DNA of 13,511 bases from Sulfurospirillaceae bacterium (GTDB lineage: Bacteria > Campylobacterota > Campylobacteria > Campylobacterales > Sulfurospirillaceae). Shown in pieces: positions 13,494 through 13,511 of the stretch (position 1 is its first letter; every line of letters starts with the position of its first letter). Position numbers and translations under genes: made by a program. Under the pieces are notes generated by a model. The model was not told where the DNA came from and ran no database searches. It saw nothing but the letters and a program-made list of their open reading frames with translations. The stretch covers positions 1 through 13,511 of the forward strand of contig JAQWCT010000043.1 of NCBI GenBank assembly GCA_028705785.1. The letters are read 5' to 3'.

Positions 13494-13511
13494 AGATCGG
13501 AAGAGCGTCGT
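13494..13511 (+). other. Illumina sequencing adapter left on the contig end
   Basis: AGATCGGAAGAGCGTCGT is an exact 18-base match to the start of the standard Illumina TruSeq read-through adapter. It runs to the last base of the window. It is not genomic DNA and should be trimmed. The first A could be native, since the base before the adapter is also A. Confidence 0.95.

Noticed and set aside
13494..13511. Coding continuation (Ile-Gly-Arg-Ala-Ser) of the gene after ruvB
   Set aside because: These bases are an exact Illumina adapter prefix, so the residues are not native.

Overview
The window is a low-GC stretch (roughly 37-40% by eye) from a member of the Campylobacterota (Epsilonproteobacteria). 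Protein identity and gene order both point there. On the minus strand the order rpsB-tsf-lolD-fliR-acidic protein-gmk-tatA-argS matches, from memory, the Campylobacter jejuni block Cj1182c-Cj1175c. The mlaA/mlaC/RND trio matches Cj1371-Cj1373. A free-living relative such as Sulfurospirillum is my best guess, but the genus is not proven by the sequence. The last 18 bases are an exact Illumina adapter prefix, so the window ends at a contig end and the final gene is cut by an artefact.

Layout. Bases 1-6296 are all minus strand. rpsB-tsf (S2, EF-Ts) is transcribed from a TATAAT promoter through a structured leader of about 90 nt, and a hairpin terminator follows tsf. Next come lolD (orphan ABC ATPase), fliR (flagellar export), a very acidic protein with a degenerate receiver domain, gmk (guanylate kinase), tatA (Tat translocase) and the 5' part of argS. 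Extra -10 boxes precede the acidic protein and tatA. From the 226-bp divergent region upstream of rpsB, mlaA is read on the plus strand. It converges on a minus-strand operon, hpt-trpA-mlaC-RND exporter, which begins near 11540. From the short region upstream of hpt, panB-ruvB and the start of a membrane protein gene are read on the plus strand.

How the genes work together. Most are housekeeping: translation, nucleotide metabolism, protein export, pantothenate and tryptophan synthesis, and Holliday-junction migration. The most system-like group is mlaA + mlaC + an RND/MMPL-family transporter. Together these could form an envelope-spanning lipid route in which an HpnN-like RND protein replaces the MlaFEDB ABC transporter. 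This MlaA also lacks the lipobox cysteine.

Two observations lie outside the gene list. The 8-bp palindrome TACATGTA occurs five times, always extended to TTACATGTAR on one strand, and every ACATGT in the window lies inside it; this suggests a highly iterated palindrome. Second, the predicted panB -10 box sits 6 nt before its ATG with no Shine-Dalgarno sequence, which suggests a leaderless mRNA. No rRNA, tRNA, CRISPR, insertion sequence or prophage was seen, and no gene-free stretch exceeds 300 bases.
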